DNA of 64,000 nucleotides from Candidatus Thiosymbion ectosymbiont of Catanema sp. Cochon2018 (lineage in GTDB: Bacteria > Pseudomonadota > Gammaproteobacteria > Chromatiales > Chromatiaceae). The translations under genes and the position numbers were made by a program. The number at the start of each line of letters is the position of its first letter. Positions within the stretch are counted from its first letter, which is position 1. The stretch is taken from NCBI GenBank assembly GCA_011392765.1, contig WYCW01000003.1:44465-108464 (forward strand), written 5' to 3'. Below are positions 11,323 through 22,911 of this stretch, piece by piece. Under the pieces are notes generated by a model, which saw only the letters and a program-made list of their open reading frames with translations, did no database searches and had not been told where the DNA came from.

Positions 11323-11454
11323 AGAAGCTCTCCGGTTCGGGCGCCGCGGCCGCTCCGCCGTCGGTCACCCGGTTGTATGAATGGACCTGTCACCTAGCAC
11401 AGGTGGATGAAAAACAGGAAGCTATTTATGGTGCAATCCGAACTCGCCATGTTT

Positions 11455-11767
11455 TCACCACAGAGAACACAGAGGACACAGAAGTTCAGCTCGATAACGC
11501 TGGATGCCATCGACGAGATACCGGACGTTGAAGTGGATCAATCATTCGGTGTCTTTCTGGGCCGAACGCCTATCGGTAAGCCATTGTGCGGTCGGGATTG
11601 GACTGATTTGGTCTGTGCTTTTCAACAACCCGGCATGGATGATCGGCGGATTCCAGCCGCCTCGCACCAAGCTGGCGATGTCCCGCTCTGGCGCAGCCGA
11701 TCATCTTTTCCGTCGATGGAACGCTTTCCACTCTCTGTGTCCTCTGTGTTCTCTGTGGTTCCATGAT
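11455..11767. repeat. Inverted repeat with ACAGAG-rich arms in nifH-nifD spacer
   Basis: CACCACAGAGAACACAGAGGACACAGAAG (11459..) versus CTCTGTGTCCTCTGTGTTCTCTGTGG (11736..). Confidence 0.7.
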
Positions 11768-11858
11768 TCTTATCCACAGGGACTTATGACTCGTCGGTCT
11801 GAGGCGGAGCCTCGCTAGTAGGTTTCGGTCTTCCGCCACGCTGCATGCTTCTCATGCA

Positions 11859-12785
<927 letters not shown>

Positions 12786-12804
12786 TCACGTTCCCCTTTT
12801 TAGT

Positions 12805-12821
12805 TGCAAGCCCCGTGCCAA
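12805..12821 (-). promoter_or_regulatory. Sigma54 (-24/-12) promoter of nifH
   Basis: Minus strand TTGGCACGGGGCTTGCA matches consensus YTGGCACGrNNNTTGCW; about 65 nt upstream of the nifH ATG. Confidence 0.85.
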
Positions 12822-12841
12822 TCGCCGAAACAGCGGTCAAC

Positions 12842-13009
12842 TGCTTCAGGGTAAGAGACTGTCCGAAAAAGGACCGTAGGCCGTAGGCTGGGTTGCGGCC
12901 AGGGACGGCCAAAACCCAGCAATACTGCTTCAGGGTAAGAGACTGTCTGAAAAAGGACCGTAGGCCGTAGGTTGAGTTGCGGCCAGGGACGGCCAAAACC
13001 CAGCAATAC
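12842..13009. repeat. Two tandem 84-bp units upstream of the nifH promoter
   Basis: TGCTTCAGGGTAAGAGACTGTCYGAAAAAGGACCGTAGGCCGTAGG...AAAACCCAGCAATAC at 12842 and 12926. Confidence 0.9.
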
Positions 13010-13533
13010 CCAAAGCCGGGTTTCGTTCCTCAATCCAGCCTACGGTCTTTTCTTAGACAGCCTCTCACGTGATCACACACGTGGGCGCGCTGTTATGGTG
13101 CGGGGCCGGGTCCCTGTCGTCGTACTTACGTGATCGCGCGCGTGGGCACGCTGCACTGCACCTGGTCAGTGCCTGGGCAGACCCCGATTCGGTTGGTACG
13201 TCGAACGCGGCGCTTGCCTGTCGGTAGACAGGCAACTCGACACGACGCCAGGATTCCTTGAGGGACCCGAATCTTTACAAACAAGTCAAATTTGTGCGCG
13301 GCACAAAAAAATCGAATCGAAGGCGCAGAGTGACCCGGACAGAGTATCTACGGGCTCAATGGCATCGATGTGGACCCGAGGTTTTTGTCGGGTTGTCTGT
13401 CTGCCCTGCCGCAGGCGTTGCCGGTTCACCGAACTCCGGGGGCCTGTTATGATTTGTGCCGTGTCGCAAGCCCGACCGGTAATTGCCGAATCCTCGCCGG
13501 TAGTGGCTCGGAGCAACACTGGAGAACCAGGCC

Positions 13534-14508
13534 ATGCAAGTATTGGTGGGCGATATCGGCGGTACCAAGACCGTCCTGGCGATTGCCGAGACGGATGCCG
13601 ACGGTATCCGTCTGATCGGTGATCGGCGCTATGCAAGCCGTGATTTCGCCTCCCTGGAGGCGGTCGTCGCCCGCTTTTTCGCGGAGACGGGCAGGACTTG
13701 CGAGCGCGCGGCCTTTGCCGTGGCCGGACCGGTACAGGACGACCGCAGCGAGATCACCAATCTCCCCTGGGCCCCGAGTGCCCGTGACCTCGAACAGGCC
13801 CTGGGCCTGCGCACGGTACGCCTGCTCAATGATCTCGAGGCCGTGGCCTGGGGGATCGCCGCCCTGGCCCCCGCCGATTTCGAGGTGCTCCACCCAGGGG
13901 AGCCGAATCCGGCGGGCAACGCCTGTGTGGTGGCAGCCGGGACCGGACTGGGGGAGGCGGGCCTGTATTGGGACGGGACGGCCCACCGGCCATTCGCGAC
14001 CGAAGGAAGCCACGCGGATTTCGCCCCCCGCGACGATCGGGAGATGGCGCTGTTACGTTGGTTCCGGGGGCGTTACGGATATGTGAACTGGGATCGCGTG
14101 GTCTCCGGCATGGGCATCGCGGATAGCTACGACTTTTTGCTCGAACGGCGTGGCGCCGGCGGTTCGGACCCTTTGCGGGAGGCAGCGGTTGAAGATAAAG
14201 CGGCGGCCATCGCGACCGCAGCTGCGGATGGGTCCTGTCCCGTCTGCGTCGAGACTATGCAGCTTTTCATGGAGCTCTATGGGCGCGAGGCGGGTAACCT
14301 GGCCCTCAAGCATATGGCCGTCGGCGGCGTCTATCTGGGCGGCGGCATTGCCCCGAAGAACCTCGATCTGCTGCGCCGGGGCCCTTTTCTGGAAGCATTT
14401 TTCGACAAGGGCCTCATGACTGCATTGATGCGGCGCATGCCGGTCAAGGTCATCCTCGAACAGCGCGCAGCACTGTTCGGCGCGGCACGTTTCATGGCCG
14501 CCGCCTGA
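13534..14508 (+). CDS. glk: Glucokinase
   Basis: MQVLVGDIGGTKTVLAIAE...; CVVAAGTGLGEAGLYWDGTAHRPFATEGSHADFAPRDDREMALLR. Confidence 0.9.
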   Translation: MQVLVGDIGGTKTVLAIAETDADGIRLIGDRRYASRDFASLEAVVARFFAETGRTCERAAFAVAGPVQDDRSEITNLPWAPSARDLEQALGLRTVRLLNDLEAVAWGIAALAPADFEVLHPGEPNPAGNACVVAAGTGLGEAGLYWDGTAHRPFATEGSHADFAPRDDREMALLRWFRGRYGYVNWDRVVSGMGIADSYDFLLERRGAGGSDPLREAAVEDKAAAIATAAADGSCPVCVETMQLFMELYGREAGNLALKHMAVGGVYLGGGIAPKNLDLLRRGPFLEAFFDKGLMTALMRRMPVKVILEQRAALFGAARFMAAA

Positions 14509-14534
14509 GGCCCGTAGCATCTGTGGGTGGTGGG

Positions 14535-14640
14535 GGAACCCCACATCTGTCCACTGAGTCCATGTTGTCCATAGTGGTTGCCTCGAAGCTCGCGGTTCCC
14601 ACCATGGACCACATGGACTGAGTGGACAACATGGAGGTAG
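14535..14640. repeat. GTCCA-phased hairpin repeat downstream of glk
   Basis: CTGTCCACTGAGTCCATGTTGTCCATAGTGG ... CCATGGACCACATGGACTGAGTGGACAACATGG. Confidence 0.8.
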
Positions 14641-14669
14641 TGTTCTAATTTTGTTGCTCAAGGATTTCA

Positions 14670-14768
14670 GGGCACTTTGAAAAATACGATTTCCGTCAAG
14701 GGCATGCATGAATACTCAATGGCTTAGAGTCGCTTAAGTGGTGAAAACGCCTATTTTTCAAGGTGCCC
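14670..14768. repeat. MITE-like element (uninterrupted copy), TIR GGGCACYTTGAAAAATA
   Basis: GGGCACTTTGAAAAATA...TATTTTTCAAGGTGCCC; second copy at 22912-23137. Confidence 0.75.
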
Positions 14769-14822
14769 TTCAAACGGCGACGCCGAACTCATAACGATTT
14801 CCGAATACATACAGCCAACACC

Positions 14823-15291
14823 TTACCCGTGGCCCGACCAATAGCATGCCACAGCCATCTTTAGATTAGCTTTACTCCCGACATAACTCCACATCTCATC
14901 CATTTCAACGGTGGTGTCTTGCTCGCTAACATCATGATAATTCTCTACTTTTAGAATATCTACCACAATCTGCTCAGGCGTGTGGGTCACTAAAAAATCA
15001 TGATTCACGGCGTGCAGGTCGGGTTCTTTTTTTTAATTCATTGATAACTGTCACAGGACTGATGCCCAGTACCCGCGCGGTAGCACGAATGCCGCTGCCA
15101 TTCAGTGCCATTTCAATGATTTGTTGTTTCGTTTCCGGTAACCGCCCTTTCTCGGAATAATCCTGGATAAACGTTTTGCCCTCACAGGCCTGTTCTTTGC
15201 AAATAAAACGCTGTTTGCCATTGCTGGTGTTGCCATGTTTAGTAACATTAACACCATTGCAGACGGGGCATTTTACGGGTAGTAATACCAT
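14823..15291 (-). mobile_element. Degraded IS1-family element (InsA plus N-terminal InsB fragment)
   Basis: InsA-like VKCPVCNGVNVTKHGNTSNGKQRFICKEQACEGKTF; InsB-like TTVEMDEMWSYVGSKANLK in another frame, truncated. Confidence 0.8.
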
Positions 15292-15699
15292 AAGAGTTTC
15301 CTCGGTAAAATTTTGTTCGGTTAATAGCTTAAAGCTCAGGTAATTATATCAAGTGATTTATAATAAGCAACAAAGTAATAACACTACCAACCTCTATCAG
15401 ATCTAAAACCAAGGATTAAGAATCCCTCATAATACCCGAAAATATAATATGGTTTTTAAACGGGTACGATGAGAAGATCTAACCACCTGCATCAGTCTCC
15501 CACTTTTCCAGGGGGAGATCAAGTTCTCAATACAGATGCTCTCAACTATCGATAACACCGGGCGGACAGGATCTTCACGGAAAAATTAGCCGCAAATCAA
15601 CGCAAATGGACGCAAATAAATGCAATGAGATGAAGAATCGTCGAGGATGGCGAGTCGATTGCGACCGGTTTGCGTTCATTCGCGTTCATTTGCGGCAAA

Positions 15700-17547
15700 A
15701 TGACTGAACCGCGCCTTCGGCCTTGGTCTTGCCGTCCCGCTCTGCGTCCGGCCCTGCGACTCCTGCTCGCACTCTTGGTTCTCACCCTGACCCAGGGGGT
15801 GCCCGCGCTCGAGATCGAAGTGAAGGTCCGGGGGCTGAAAGATGATAAGCACGAGAAAAATGTGCTCGCGCTACTCGGGATCTACCAGGAACGCGAGGAC
15901 AAGGAGCTTTCGATACCGCGGCTCGAGGCCCTGCACCGGCGTGCCCCCGATCAGATCCGCAAGGCATTGGCACCCTTCGGTCTCTACCGGGTGCAGGTGG
16001 AAGCTACCCTGACCAGGCCGAAATCCGAGGATGGGACCTGGCTGGCCAAGTACAAGGTGGTTCCGGGCGAGCCTGTCAAGGTGGGGTCCATCGACTACCG
16101 TATCACGGGTCCAGGCAAAGACGATCCGGCTTTCCCCAAAGAGTTTTGCAAGGAACCCGAGAAGGAATCAGGGAAGGAACCGGGGTCAGAGTCAGAGCTT
16201 TGTATGAAACCGGGGGATGTACTGCTGCATCCGGAGTACGACAAGGCCAAGAAAAATATCCTCTATCTTGCTACCCAACACGGCTATCTGGATTATGAGT
16301 TGATTCGTAGCCGGGTGCTGATCGATCCGGATGCCTATGAGGCCAAAATCGAGTTCCACCTCGACACCGGTCCCCGTTATTATCTGGGGAAGGTGAGCTT
16401 CACCCAGGATTTACTCGACGACCGTTATCTCGGGAAGTTCGTCGGCTTCGAGCCCGGTGATCCCTACGATCCGGAAGCACTACTGACCCTGCAGGGTAAA
16501 CTGATCGGGATGGAGTATTACAAGAAGGTGGAGATCGTCCCGCACAAGGACCAGGCAGGGGCGAAGCGCGCCATCCCCATCGAGGTCATCGCTACCCCCA
16601 ACAAGGCCAATAAATACCGCTTCGGGTTGGGTTACGCCACCGACGTCGGTCCCCGCGTGACCCTGGAGTGGCGCCGCCGTTATCTGACCCGACGGGGCCA
16701 CACGTTCAAGCTGGAAACCAGTATTTCCGAGCCCTTTCAGGCGGTGAAGGGTGATTACCGGATCCCCATCGGTAATCCTTTGCGCGACTACATCACCATT
16801 CGTCCCGACCTGCGCGTCTTCGACATCGCAAGCCGGAAGGGAAACATCCAGACCCTGCAGGTCGCCCACTCGGTGGTGACTCCGAGCGGCTGGCGACGTA
16901 CCGCGGGCATCGACTACCGGCGGGAGCAATTCGAGATCAGCGCAGACGATAAAGAGCTGGTAAACGAGCTGGTGCCCAACATCAGCTGGTCCAAGACGGC
17001 CACCGATGACCCCGTTTACACCACCAACGGCTACAAGATCAAATTCGCCCTCCTCGGCACCCTGAAGGGACTGATATCCCCCACCTCCTATCTGGGCGGG
17101 AGCGCGCGCCTCAAGTGGATCAAGAGCTTCCTCGACGATTACCGCCTCATCGCCCGCTCGAACCTGGGCGTGACCTGGGCGAACAGCGTCTTCGACCTGC
17201 CCGCCAGCCGCCGCTACTTTGCCGGCGGTGACAACAGCATCCGCGGTTGGGCCTGGGATGTCCTGGGTCCCAACAACCCCGTCACCAACGAAACCGTCGG
17301 CGGGCGCTATCTGGCGGTAGGGAGCCTGGAGCTCGAGCGCCGTATCAGGGGTGACTGGAGCGGGGCGATTTTTACGGACTTCGGCAATGCCTTCGATCCG
17401 GATTTTACCCGCGAGGTCGAGGCCAGTGCCGGCCTCGGGGTGCGCTGGCGCTCGCCCATCGGACAGATTCGCCTGGATGTCGGCGTTGCGCTTACCAGGG
17501 AAGACCGCCCGGCCCGCCTCCATATCGTGATCGGTCCGGACCTGTGA
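15700..17547 (+). CDS. tamA: Translocation and assembly module TamA (Omp85 family)
   Basis: Signal peptide, POTRA-like region, Omp85 C-terminus (GGDNSIRGWAWDVLGP; VRWRSPIGQIRLDVGVAL); listed upstream start is inside repeat DNA. Confidence 0.85.
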   Translation: MTEPRLRPWSCRPALRPALRLLLALLVLTLTQGVPALEIEVKVRGLKDDKHEKNVLALLGIYQEREDKELSIPRLEALHRRAPDQIRKALAPFGLYRVQVEATLTRPKSEDGTWLAKYKVVPGEPVKVGSIDYRITGPGKDDPAFPKEFCKEPEKESGKEPGSESELCMKPGDVLLHPEYDKAKKNILYLATQHGYLDYELIRSRVLIDPDAYEAKIEFHLDTGPRYYLGKVSFTQDLLDDRYLGKFVGFEPGDPYDPEALLTLQGKLIGMEYYKKVEIVPHKDQAGAKRAIPIEVIATPNKANKYRFGLGYATDVGPRVTLEWRRRYLTRRGHTFKLETSISEPFQAVKGDYRIPIGNPLRDYITIRPDLRVFDIASRKGNIQTLQVAHSVVTPSGWRRTAGIDYRREQFEISADDKELVNELVPNISWSKTATDDPVYTTNGYKIKFALLGTLKGLISPTSYLGGSARLKWIKSFLDDYRLIARSNLGVTWANSVFDLPASRRYFAGGDNSIRGWAWDVLGPNNPVTNETVGGRYLAVGSLELERRIRGDWSGAIFTDFGNAFDPDFTREVEASAGLGVRWRSPIGQIRLDVGVALTREDRPARLHIVIGPDL

Positions 17548-20500
17548 ATGAGACGACCCGGGATACTACTGCTGCGCGGGAATCCGACCCGCCGGAGGCA
17601 CAGCCCCCCGTCGCGGCGCAGTCCGGTCGCCGTTCCTGGTTGCGGCGGGTCTTGGTCCTGCTCAGTGTCCCGTTGCTGGTCGTCCTGGTCCTCCTGCTGG
17701 TGGTACTTTGGGTGCTGGGCACCGAGAGCGGGTTACGGTTCTCCCTCTCCGTGACGGAGAAGCTGACGCCGGGCCTGCTCCGAGTCGAGCGGTTCGATGG
17801 CCACATCCTGGGGGATCTGCACCTCGAGGGCCTGAACATCCGGCCCCCTGGAGTGGAGCTGAAATTCAGCGACCTGGATCTGCGCTGGCGTCCCCTGGAA
17901 ACCCTGACCACCGGAACCCTGCGGATCTCCGAGCTCAGCACGCGCGCGCTGGACATTGCCATTGCCCCTTCCGAGGACAAGGAAACGGCATCCGGTCCCG
18001 TCAAGCTTCCGGAGATTTTTCTGCCTCTGGGGCTCAATCTGGAGCTGGAGCAGGCACGAGTCGGGCAGTTGAGCATCGGCACGCTGCATGAGGATTCCCG
18101 CTTTCGTATCGACCGGATTGCACTGGCCGCAAGCTGGTGGGGCAGTCGGGTCACCCTGCGGGAGCTTGCTGCCACCCTCCCGGAGCCGCGGTTGACGGCC
18201 AATGCTCAAGGTGAGGTAGCGCTGACCGGCGACTATCCGCTGGACCTCGAGCTGACCTGGGCCCTGTCCCGAGAACCGGCATTGGAGCTGAACGGCCAGG
18301 CGACGATCGGCGGCGATTTCAAGGCACTGCACCTGGAAAACGACCTCGGGGGTTCAGTGCGGGCCCAGCTCCGAGCCTCGGTGCGGGAGGTCCTGGAACA
18401 CCTCCGGTGGGAGGGCGAGCTCGAAGTCCTGGAGGTCGACTTGCCCGCGATCCACGCCGACCTGCCGGTGCTGGATCTGAATGGGGAGCTGACCACCAGT
18501 GGCGACCTGGATGAGGCCCGGATCCAAGGCAACCTGGTCGGCGCGGCCCCGGATCTACCCGACTTCGGACGGCTCCGGGCCATGCTGGACGTCCGTTGGC
18601 GAGATCGGGTTCTCGAGATCGCGGACCTCAAGCTGACCGAAAACAAGTCAGGCGCCCGGCTTGTCGCCGGCGGGGAGCTGGACCTCTCGGACCCTGGAGG
18701 CAAGGTCGATCTGGAGGCCACCTGGGATAAGCTACGCTGGCCCCTGGCCGGAAAAGAGTCCATTGCCGCGGCCGAGCAGGGCAAGCTCCGGGTCCGGGGG
18801 ACCCTCGATGAGTTCAGCTACCGGATCTCCTCCGAGGTTCGGGGCCGGGACTTCCCCGCGGCAAAGCTGCGGCTGACGGGGGAGGGGAACCAGGAAACCA
18901 CGCAGATCGAGAACTTAAGGATCGACACCCTGGACGGGAAGCTCGAGGCCGAGGGCCAGATTGCCTGGTCGCCGAAGCCGAGCTGGGCATTGACCCTGGT
19001 CGCGGACGGGGTCGATCCCGGTATCCGGTGGCCACAATTACCCGCCCGGATCGGGTTCGCGTTGACCAGCAAGGGCAATCCGGATGCCTTCGAGTATGAC
19101 CTAGAGGCCGGGGTAAAAAGCGAGACCCTGCCCGCGGCGACCCTCGCGCTGAGGGGCCAAGGCAATCTCGAGGGCACCCGGATCGAAGACCTGCGCTTGG
19201 ACACCTTGGGCGGATGGCTTCAGGGCATGGCGGATGTGACCTGGGCTCCGGCCGTGACCTGGGACGCGGAGCTCAGGGTCGCGGATATGGATCCCGGTAA
19301 ACAATGGCCCGAGTGGGGCGGTGTCTTGGATGGACGCATCCTCAGCGCAGGCGGGCTCAAGGACGGGAGTCCCGACCTCGGCGCCCAGCTAGTCTCCCTC
19401 ACAGGGGAACTGCGGGGCTATCCGGTGGACGCCGCGGCCAGGGTACGGATGCAGGGTACCGAGCTTACGATCGAGGAGCTGCGCGTCGCGTCGGGTCCCA
19501 GCAACCTGCAGGCCGCCGGCACGGTCGGCGAGCGGCTGGATCTGGCGCTGAGCGTCCGTTCGCCGGATCTCAAGAGCCTGCTCCCCGGCGCCGAGGGCAA
19601 CATCCAGGCGAACGGGGCCGTGACCGGCACTCTCGAGGCCCCGGCGGTAAGACTCGATCTGGTCGCCGCCGGTATCGCCATGGCCGGACAGCGTATCCAA
19701 AACCTGAGTGGTACCGCCCAGGTCGATCTCGCGCCGAATGGTCCGCTGAAGATCGACCTCACCGGCCAGGACCTGGTCGCCGGTGGGCTGGCATTCGACC
19801 GCCTGCGCATCCGGGGCAGCGGCGACATGGGCGCGCACCGCCTCTCCGCGCAGGTCGCCGGCGAGCCCTTGGCGCTGGACCTCGAGCTCGCAGGCGGCCT
19901 CAAAAGGGATAACGCCTACACAGGCCGGTTGGAAGAATTGGCGCTGCGGACCCGGGAATTCGGCAACTGGCAGCTCCGGAAGACTGCTCCAGTCTCTCTG
20001 GCCGGGACGCGGATCGGCGTGGGTCCGATCTGTATCCGCGAAAAAACTGGTGAAAAAGCCGGGTCGGGGGGCTGCGCACGCTTTGAGCAGCGGGAAAAAG
20101 GGACCTGGAATGCGGCACTCGATCTGGATCGCCTGGCCTTCGATCTGTTCAAAGGATTCATTCCGAAAGATTTCGTCTTAACGGGTGCGGCCAGGGCCAA
20201 GGCCGACTTCAAGGCGGCGGGCGGAGTACTCACCGGAAACGCCAGGGTGCGGATACCCGAGGGTGTGATCTCGATGGGGGGGGGTGAGGCGCTGCTGAAC
20301 TTCACGTCTGCGAACCTCGCCGTCGATGCGGGTGGGAAGGGCCTGCGGGCCAAGCTCGCGGTCCCCCTGACGGGACTGGGTAACCTATCCGCCGCGGTCT
20401 CCCTACCCGGTTGGAGCCTCGCGGAACCGGCGCGTCCGCAGCAACCCCTGCGGGGGGACGTGCAGGCGCGAATCGAAGATTTCGGCATCGTCTCGCGCCT

Positions 20501-21614
20501 GGTGCCGGATCTCACGCATCTGACCGGCAAGCTGAACGCGGATTTCAAGCTCAGGGGGACCCTTGCCGAGCCGAGACTCGGCGGCGGCGCCAAGGTAGCG
20601 GGCGGCGGGCTCCAGGTACCCTTCATCGGCCTCGAGGTCGAGGACCTGACATTCGACGCCCAGGCCAGGGGCCTCGACCGCATCGAGTACAGCGGCGGTT
20701 TCAAGGCCGGAAAGGGCCGTGTGAAGATTACCGGCCACACCCTGCTGGGAGGCGCCGAGGGTCTGAGTACGCGTATCAGCGCCAAGGGTAACAAGCTCAG
20801 GGTGGCGGATACCAAGGAGTATTTCGTCCTGGCCTCGCCCGACCTCGAGGCCGAGATCAAGCCGACCGGGATCAAGCTGACGGGTACGGTGAAAATACCC
20901 GAGGCCCGCATCCGGCCCCGCCACATCCCCACGGGCACGGTTTCGCCCTCACCGGACGTCGTCATCGCCTCCAAGGTCCGGGAAGAGGGTCTCGGTTACG
21001 CCAAGAGCATCGACCTGCGGCTGGTGCTGGGCAAGCGGGTAACCCTGGATGCCTTCGGTCTGGAAGGCACCATCCGGGGTGAGCTGGCCGTTCTGCGAAT
21101 ACCGGGAAAAGAAATTTCGGGGGACGGCCAGTTGGAAATCGTCGACGGCACTTATCGCATCTACGCCGGTGGGCCCCTGAGTGCCGCGATCGGAACCTCA
21201 CTGACCATCGAGCAGGGGTTCCTGAGCTACGCGAAATCACCCGTCACCAACCCATATCTGATACTCACGGCCCAGCGCGAGGGCGGTGACATCACCGCCG
21301 GCCTACGGATCTTCGGTACCATCAAGCATCCGAAGCTGACCTTTTTTTCCGCCACCGATCCCGGTATGTCCCAGTCGGAAGTCACCAAATATCTGCTGAC
21401 CGGAATTCCACCCAGGCGCGGCGGGGAGCAGCAGGACCAAGCCATCTCGCTGGGCACCTATATCGCGCCCAAGCTGTTCGCGGAGTATGACCACAGCCTG
21501 GGGGACGAGTCCGACAAGATCAAGCTGCGCTATAACCTCAAGGACTGGATCGAGCTCCAGGCCGAGACCGGCGATGCCCAAGGCGGCGACATCTTTTTCA
21601 CGGTTGAGCACTAG
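17544..21614 (+). CDS. tamB: Translocation and assembly module TamB (DUF490)
   Basis: Long protein with N-terminal TM, beta-repeat body, 4-bp overlap with tamA; C-terminus ...DKIKLRYNLKDWIELQAETGDAQGGDIFFTVEH. Confidence 0.9.
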   Translation: MNETTRDTTAARESDPPEAQPPVAAQSGRRSWLRRVLVLLSVPLLVVLVLLLVVLWVLGTESGLRFSLSVTEKLTPGLLRVERFDGHILGDLHLEGLNIRPPGVELKFSDLDLRWRPLETLTTGTLRISELSTRALDIAIAPSEDKETASGPVKLPEIFLPLGLNLELEQARVGQLSIGTLHEDSRFRIDRIALAASWWGSRVTLRELAATLPEPRLTANAQGEVALTGDYPLDLELTWALSREPALELNGQATIGGDFKALHLENDLGGSVRAQLRASVREVLEHLRWEGELEVLEVDLPAIHADLPVLDLNGELTTSGDLDEARIQGNLVGAAPDLPDFGRLRAMLDVRWRDRVLEIADLKLTENKSGARLVAGGELDLSDPGGKVDLEATWDKLRWPLAGKESIAAAEQGKLRVRGTLDEFSYRISSEVRGRDFPAAKLRLTGEGNQETTQIENLRIDTLDGKLEAEGQIAWSPKPSWALTLVADGVDPGIRWPQLPARIGFALTSKGNPDAFEYDLEAGVKSETLPAATLALRGQGNLEGTRIEDLRLDTLGGWLQGMADVTWAPAVTWDAELRVADMDPGKQWPEWGGVLDGRILSAGGLKDGSPDLGAQLVSLTGELRGYPVDAAARVRMQGTELTIEELRVASGPSNLQAAGTVGERLDLALSVRSPDLKSLLPGAEGNIQANGAVTGTLEAPAVRLDLVAAGIAMAGQRIQNLSGTAQVDLAPNGPLKIDLTGQDLVAGGLAFDRLRIRGSGDMGAHRLSAQVAGEPLALDLELAGGLKRDNAYTGRLEELALRTREFGNWQLRKTAPVSLAGTRIGVGPICIREKTGEKAGSGGCARFEQREKGTWNAALDLDRLAFDLFKGFIPKDFVLTGAARAKADFKAAGGVLTGNARVRIPEGVISMGGGEALLNFTSANLAVDAGGKGLRAKLAVPLTGLGNLSAAVSLPGWSLAEPARPQQPLRGDVQARIEDFGIVSRLVPDLTHLTGKLNADFKLRGTLAEPRLGGGAKVAGGGLQVPFIGLEVEDLTFDAQARGLDRIEYSGGFKAGKGRVKITGHTLLGGAEGLSTRISAKGNKLRVADTKEYFVLASPDLEAEIKPTGIKLTGTVKIPEARIRPRHIPTGTVSPSPDVVIASKVREEGLGYAKSIDLRLVLGKRVTLDAFGLEGTIRGELAVLRIPGKEISGDGQLEIVDGTYRIYAGGPLSAAIGTSLTIEQGFLSYAKSPVTNPYLILTAQREGGDITAGLRIFGTIKHPKLTFFSATDPGMSQSEVTKYLLTGIPPRRGGEQQDQAISLGTYIAPKLFAEYDHSLGDESDKIKLRYNLKDWIELQAETGDAQGGDIFFTVEH

Positions 21615-21817
21615 CGAGGCTGCGCCTCAGACCGACGAGGCGTGACCAACCGCACCGAAGAACCACGGAGGCAGACACGGATAAACACGGATCACAATCC
21701 GTGTTCATCCGTGGTTCAAAGGATTTGCGATTCCTGCCCAACAAGAGGCAGAACTATTTTTGTGCAGCGCACAAACTTGACTCATTTGTAAAGATTCGGG
21801 TCCCTCAAGGATCCTAG
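21611..21817 (-). mobile_element. CTAG-ended asymmetric non-autonomous element, copy E1
   Basis: CTAGCGAGGCTGCGCCTCAGACCGACGAGGCGTGA ... TTTGTGCAGCGCACAAACTTGACTCATTTGTAAAGATTCGGGTCCCTCAAGGATCCTAG. Confidence 0.8.
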
Positions 21818-22007
21818 CTGTGGATGTTGGGCTGTGAGGCGAGTAGGTTCGGTGGTAGCCGCCGTGGACCGAATAGACCAGACCCAGTGGACCTAGCCCG
21901 TAGGCTGGGTTACGGCCAGGGACGGCCAAACCCGGCACACTCAGTCCATTGTCCACAAAGTCCACTTTGTCCATTCAGTCCACCCACGAACGCAAATAGA
22001 GCACCTA

Positions 22008-22910
22008 ATGAACCGACGGCTTCTGCATCCCCGCCATTGGCCGAGCTGGGTCCTGGTGGGAATCTTCTGTCTTTTCGGACTGCTGCCGTTCCCCCTGCTG
22101 TGGGCCCTGGGTATGAGCATCGGGTACCTGGGTTATCTCCTTGCGGGTACCCGTCGGCGGGTGGTCCTGCGCAACCTCGCGCTCTGTTTTCCGGACCTGC
22201 CGGAACCAGCGAGAAGACGGCTTGCGGTCCTGCACTTCGGCTATCTGGGAGTCGCCGCCTGCACCCAGGGACTCGTGTGGGTAAGCTCCCGGCGGAGGTT
22301 GAGGCGCATCGTCGAGCTCCGTCACCGGGAACGGGTCGATGAGCCGCTCCGCAACGGGCGCAACCTCATCATCATGGTGCCCCACTTCGTGGGATTGGAG
22401 CTCGGCGGTGCCGCCTTCACCGCCTTGGTTCATCCCGGCCTGTACATGTACCAAAAGATCCGCAACCCCGTCATCGACGACCGGATGCGCCGTAGCCGTT
22501 CGCGTTTCGGCGCGGTCTCGGTAGAGCGCAACACCGGTCTGCGGCGGATGGTGCGGGAGATCCACAAGGGCATCCCTTTGTTCTACCTGCCCGATCAGGA
22601 TCCGGGCCGCCGCGGCATCTTCGTGCCCTTTTGCGGCACAGCCACCGCAACGGTCCCCATGCTGAGCCGGTTCGCGCGCCTCGGCGCGGCCCAGGTGATC
22701 CCGACCTATGCCCGCTACCTGCCCTGGGGGCGGGGCCTGGAACTGAGCTTCCACCCACCGCTGGAGCCCTTTCCCACGGACGATCAGGAGGCGGACACGG
22801 CCTTGATGAACCGGACCATCGAGACCCACATCCGGACCATGCCGGCACAGTATTTTTGGGTACACCGCAGATTCAAGACCCGCCCGCCGGGGGAGCCGCC
22901 GATCTACTGA
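22008..22910 (+). CDS. LpxL/HtrB-family lipid A acyltransferase
   Basis: LRNLALCFPDLPEPARRRLAVLHFGYLG; IPLFYLPDQDPGRRGIFVPFCG; AQYFWVHRRFKTRPPGEPPIY. Confidence 0.9.
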   Translation: MNRRLLHPRHWPSWVLVGIFCLFGLLPFPLLWALGMSIGYLGYLLAGTRRRVVLRNLALCFPDLPEPARRRLAVLHFGYLGVAACTQGLVWVSSRRRLRRIVELRHRERVDEPLRNGRNLIIMVPHFVGLELGGAAFTALVHPGLYMYQKIRNPVIDDRMRRSRSRFGAVSVERNTGLRRMVREIHKGIPLFYLPDQDPGRRGIFVPFCGTATATVPMLSRFARLGAAQVIPTYARYLPWGRGLELSFHPPLEPFPTDDQEADTALMNRTIETHIRTMPAQYFWVHRRFKTRPPGEPPIY

Positions 22911-22911
22911 A

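Noticed and set aside
9970-11397. 475-aa plus-strand ORF over nifD
   Set aside because: Antisense to nifD; no family resemblance.
13068-13145. Z-DNA or operator role for the ACGTGATCRCRCRCGTGGGC pair
   Set aside because: Interesting symmetry, but only two copies and no independent evidence; kept only as context for the nifH upstream region.
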